DNA from: Deltaproteobacteria bacterium HGW-Deltaproteobacteria-14
GTDB taxonomy: Bacteria > Myxococcota_A > UBA9042 > PHBI01
Length of the DNA: 64,000 bases
Direction: 5' to 3'
Assembly (NCBI GenBank): GCA_002841945.1
Contig: PHBI01000021.1
Span: forward strand, 1 to 64,000
Positions 63,411 through 64,000 of the stretch are shown here, piece by piece. Both the position numbers and the translations under genes were made by a program. Numbering within the stretch: position 1 is the stretch's first letter; the number at the start of each line of letters is the position of its first letter. The notes under the pieces were generated by a model. The model saw nothing but the letters and a program-made list of their open reading frames with translations. It was not told the origin of the DNA and made no database searches.

Positions 63411-63425
63411 CCTGAACGGCAGGTC
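63409..63425 (+). terminator. Short hairpin at the smpB stop
   Basis: GACCTG-AACGG-CAGGTC immediately at the stop codon; no T-tract. Confidence 0.4.
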
Positions 63426-63554
63426 GAAGACCGGTACCCGGGCGCTGCGCCCCGCACCCCGCGAAGGAAGCCCCGAAAGGGCCGCCCGGCCAAACGCGAA
63501 GCGGGCCGGGCGGTGGCGAGACTCGTCCTGCTCGCGCGTCCCGGCACGGCCGTG

Positions 63555-63638
63555 CCGAAATAACGTGTCGTCTTGCCGGCGGATCCGCCGCCATCTGCGC
63601 GTCCCCGAAAGCTCGGAAGACGCCCGGTCTGCCTTCGC
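63555..63638. repeat. Dispersed 84-bp extragenic repeat, copy 2
   Basis: Ungapped match to 11444..11527; core palindrome CGGCGGATCCGCCG and AAAGCTCGGAAG...CCCGGTCTGCCTTCGC conserved. Confidence 0.85.
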
Positions 63639-63657
63639 TTCCGGTTCCGGCCCGGAC

Positions 63658-63769
63658 GGGTGTGATCCAAAGCAGTAGGTAGCTCGCAGACCCGGGCCCG
63701 TCAGTGCGGCCTCGGCTCCGCGTTCTCGGACGCTGCTCTGCGAGCCTCCGACTGTTTCCGATCACACCC
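63658..63769. mobile_element. MITE-like element, 112 bp, with TIRs and flanking direct repeats
   Basis: Ends GGGTGTGATC (63658..63667) and GATCACACCC (63760..63769), perfect 10-bp TIRs; flanked by GGCCCGGAC at 63649..63657 and 63770..63778; internal 9-bp inverted repeat GCTCGCAGA/TCTGCGAGC. Confidence 0.7.
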
Positions 63770-63863
63770 GGCCCGGACGCCAAGGTTGATGCGGCGCGCT
63801 GGCCGCTGCTAACGTCTGGCCCGCGAGTCGCCGCCTCGACGAGCGCGCGCTCGGGGAGACCGG

Positions 63864-64000
63864 ATGAGAGCCCTCCGCACACTTGCCATCGCCCTACCGC
63901 TGCTGCTCTCGACCGGCGCAGCGCAGGCCACCACGGTGCTCCAGGTCGACGTCCAGGAGGCGGCGACGCTCTCGGATTGGGTCGTCGAGGTGCGGGTCGT
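63864..64000 (+). CDS. Secreted protein, N-terminal fragment (truncated by window end)
   Basis: ATG at 63864; MRALRTLAIALPLLLSTGAAQATTVLQVDVQEAATLSDWVVEVRV, signal peptide, frame open to the end. Confidence 0.7.
   Translation, partial: MRALRTLAIALPLLLSTGAAQATTVLQVDVQEAATLSDWVVEVRV

Overview
High-GC window with the look of a Myxococcota/deltaproteobacterial chromosome (MYXO-CTERM-like protein, many lipoproteins, kinase-TPR fusion, imuA-imuB-dnaE2 mutasome). Most of the sequence is coding. The clearest under-described item is an AhpC/Prx-family peroxiredoxin (795..1403, minus) that the ORF track splits in two. The break is an in-frame TGA exactly at the peroxidatic Cys position (FYPGDFTFV-U-ATEVSAVADKY). 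It is followed 17 nt later by a bacterial-SECIS-like hairpin (UGUCGGC-GGUC-GCCGACA), so I read it as a selenoprotein. Other points of interest: (i) three tandem small paralogues of a domain I do not recognise (4609..5989); (ii) a textbook MITE-like element (112 bp, 10-bp perfect TIRs, 9-bp direct repeats) at 63658..63769, next to the second copy of an 84-bp dispersed repeat whose first copy is at 11444..11527; (iii) an unassigned operon of a 942-aa methyltransferase fusion, a P-loop kinase and an ATP-grasp enzyme (32956..37836); (iv) a coupled winged-helix / degenerate sigma54-type AAA / MYXO-CTERM set (30399..32860); (v) a DUF2169 (T6SS-associated) protein interrupted by a ~230-aa charged insert; (vi) a HEAT-repeat/DnaJ-type zinc-finger protein next to htpG; (vii) a mevalonate-pathway operon; (viii) a probable frameshift in an anti-sigma/FecR-like gene. 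No rRNA, tRNA or CRISPR was seen. All family calls come from reading the translations; no database search was run.
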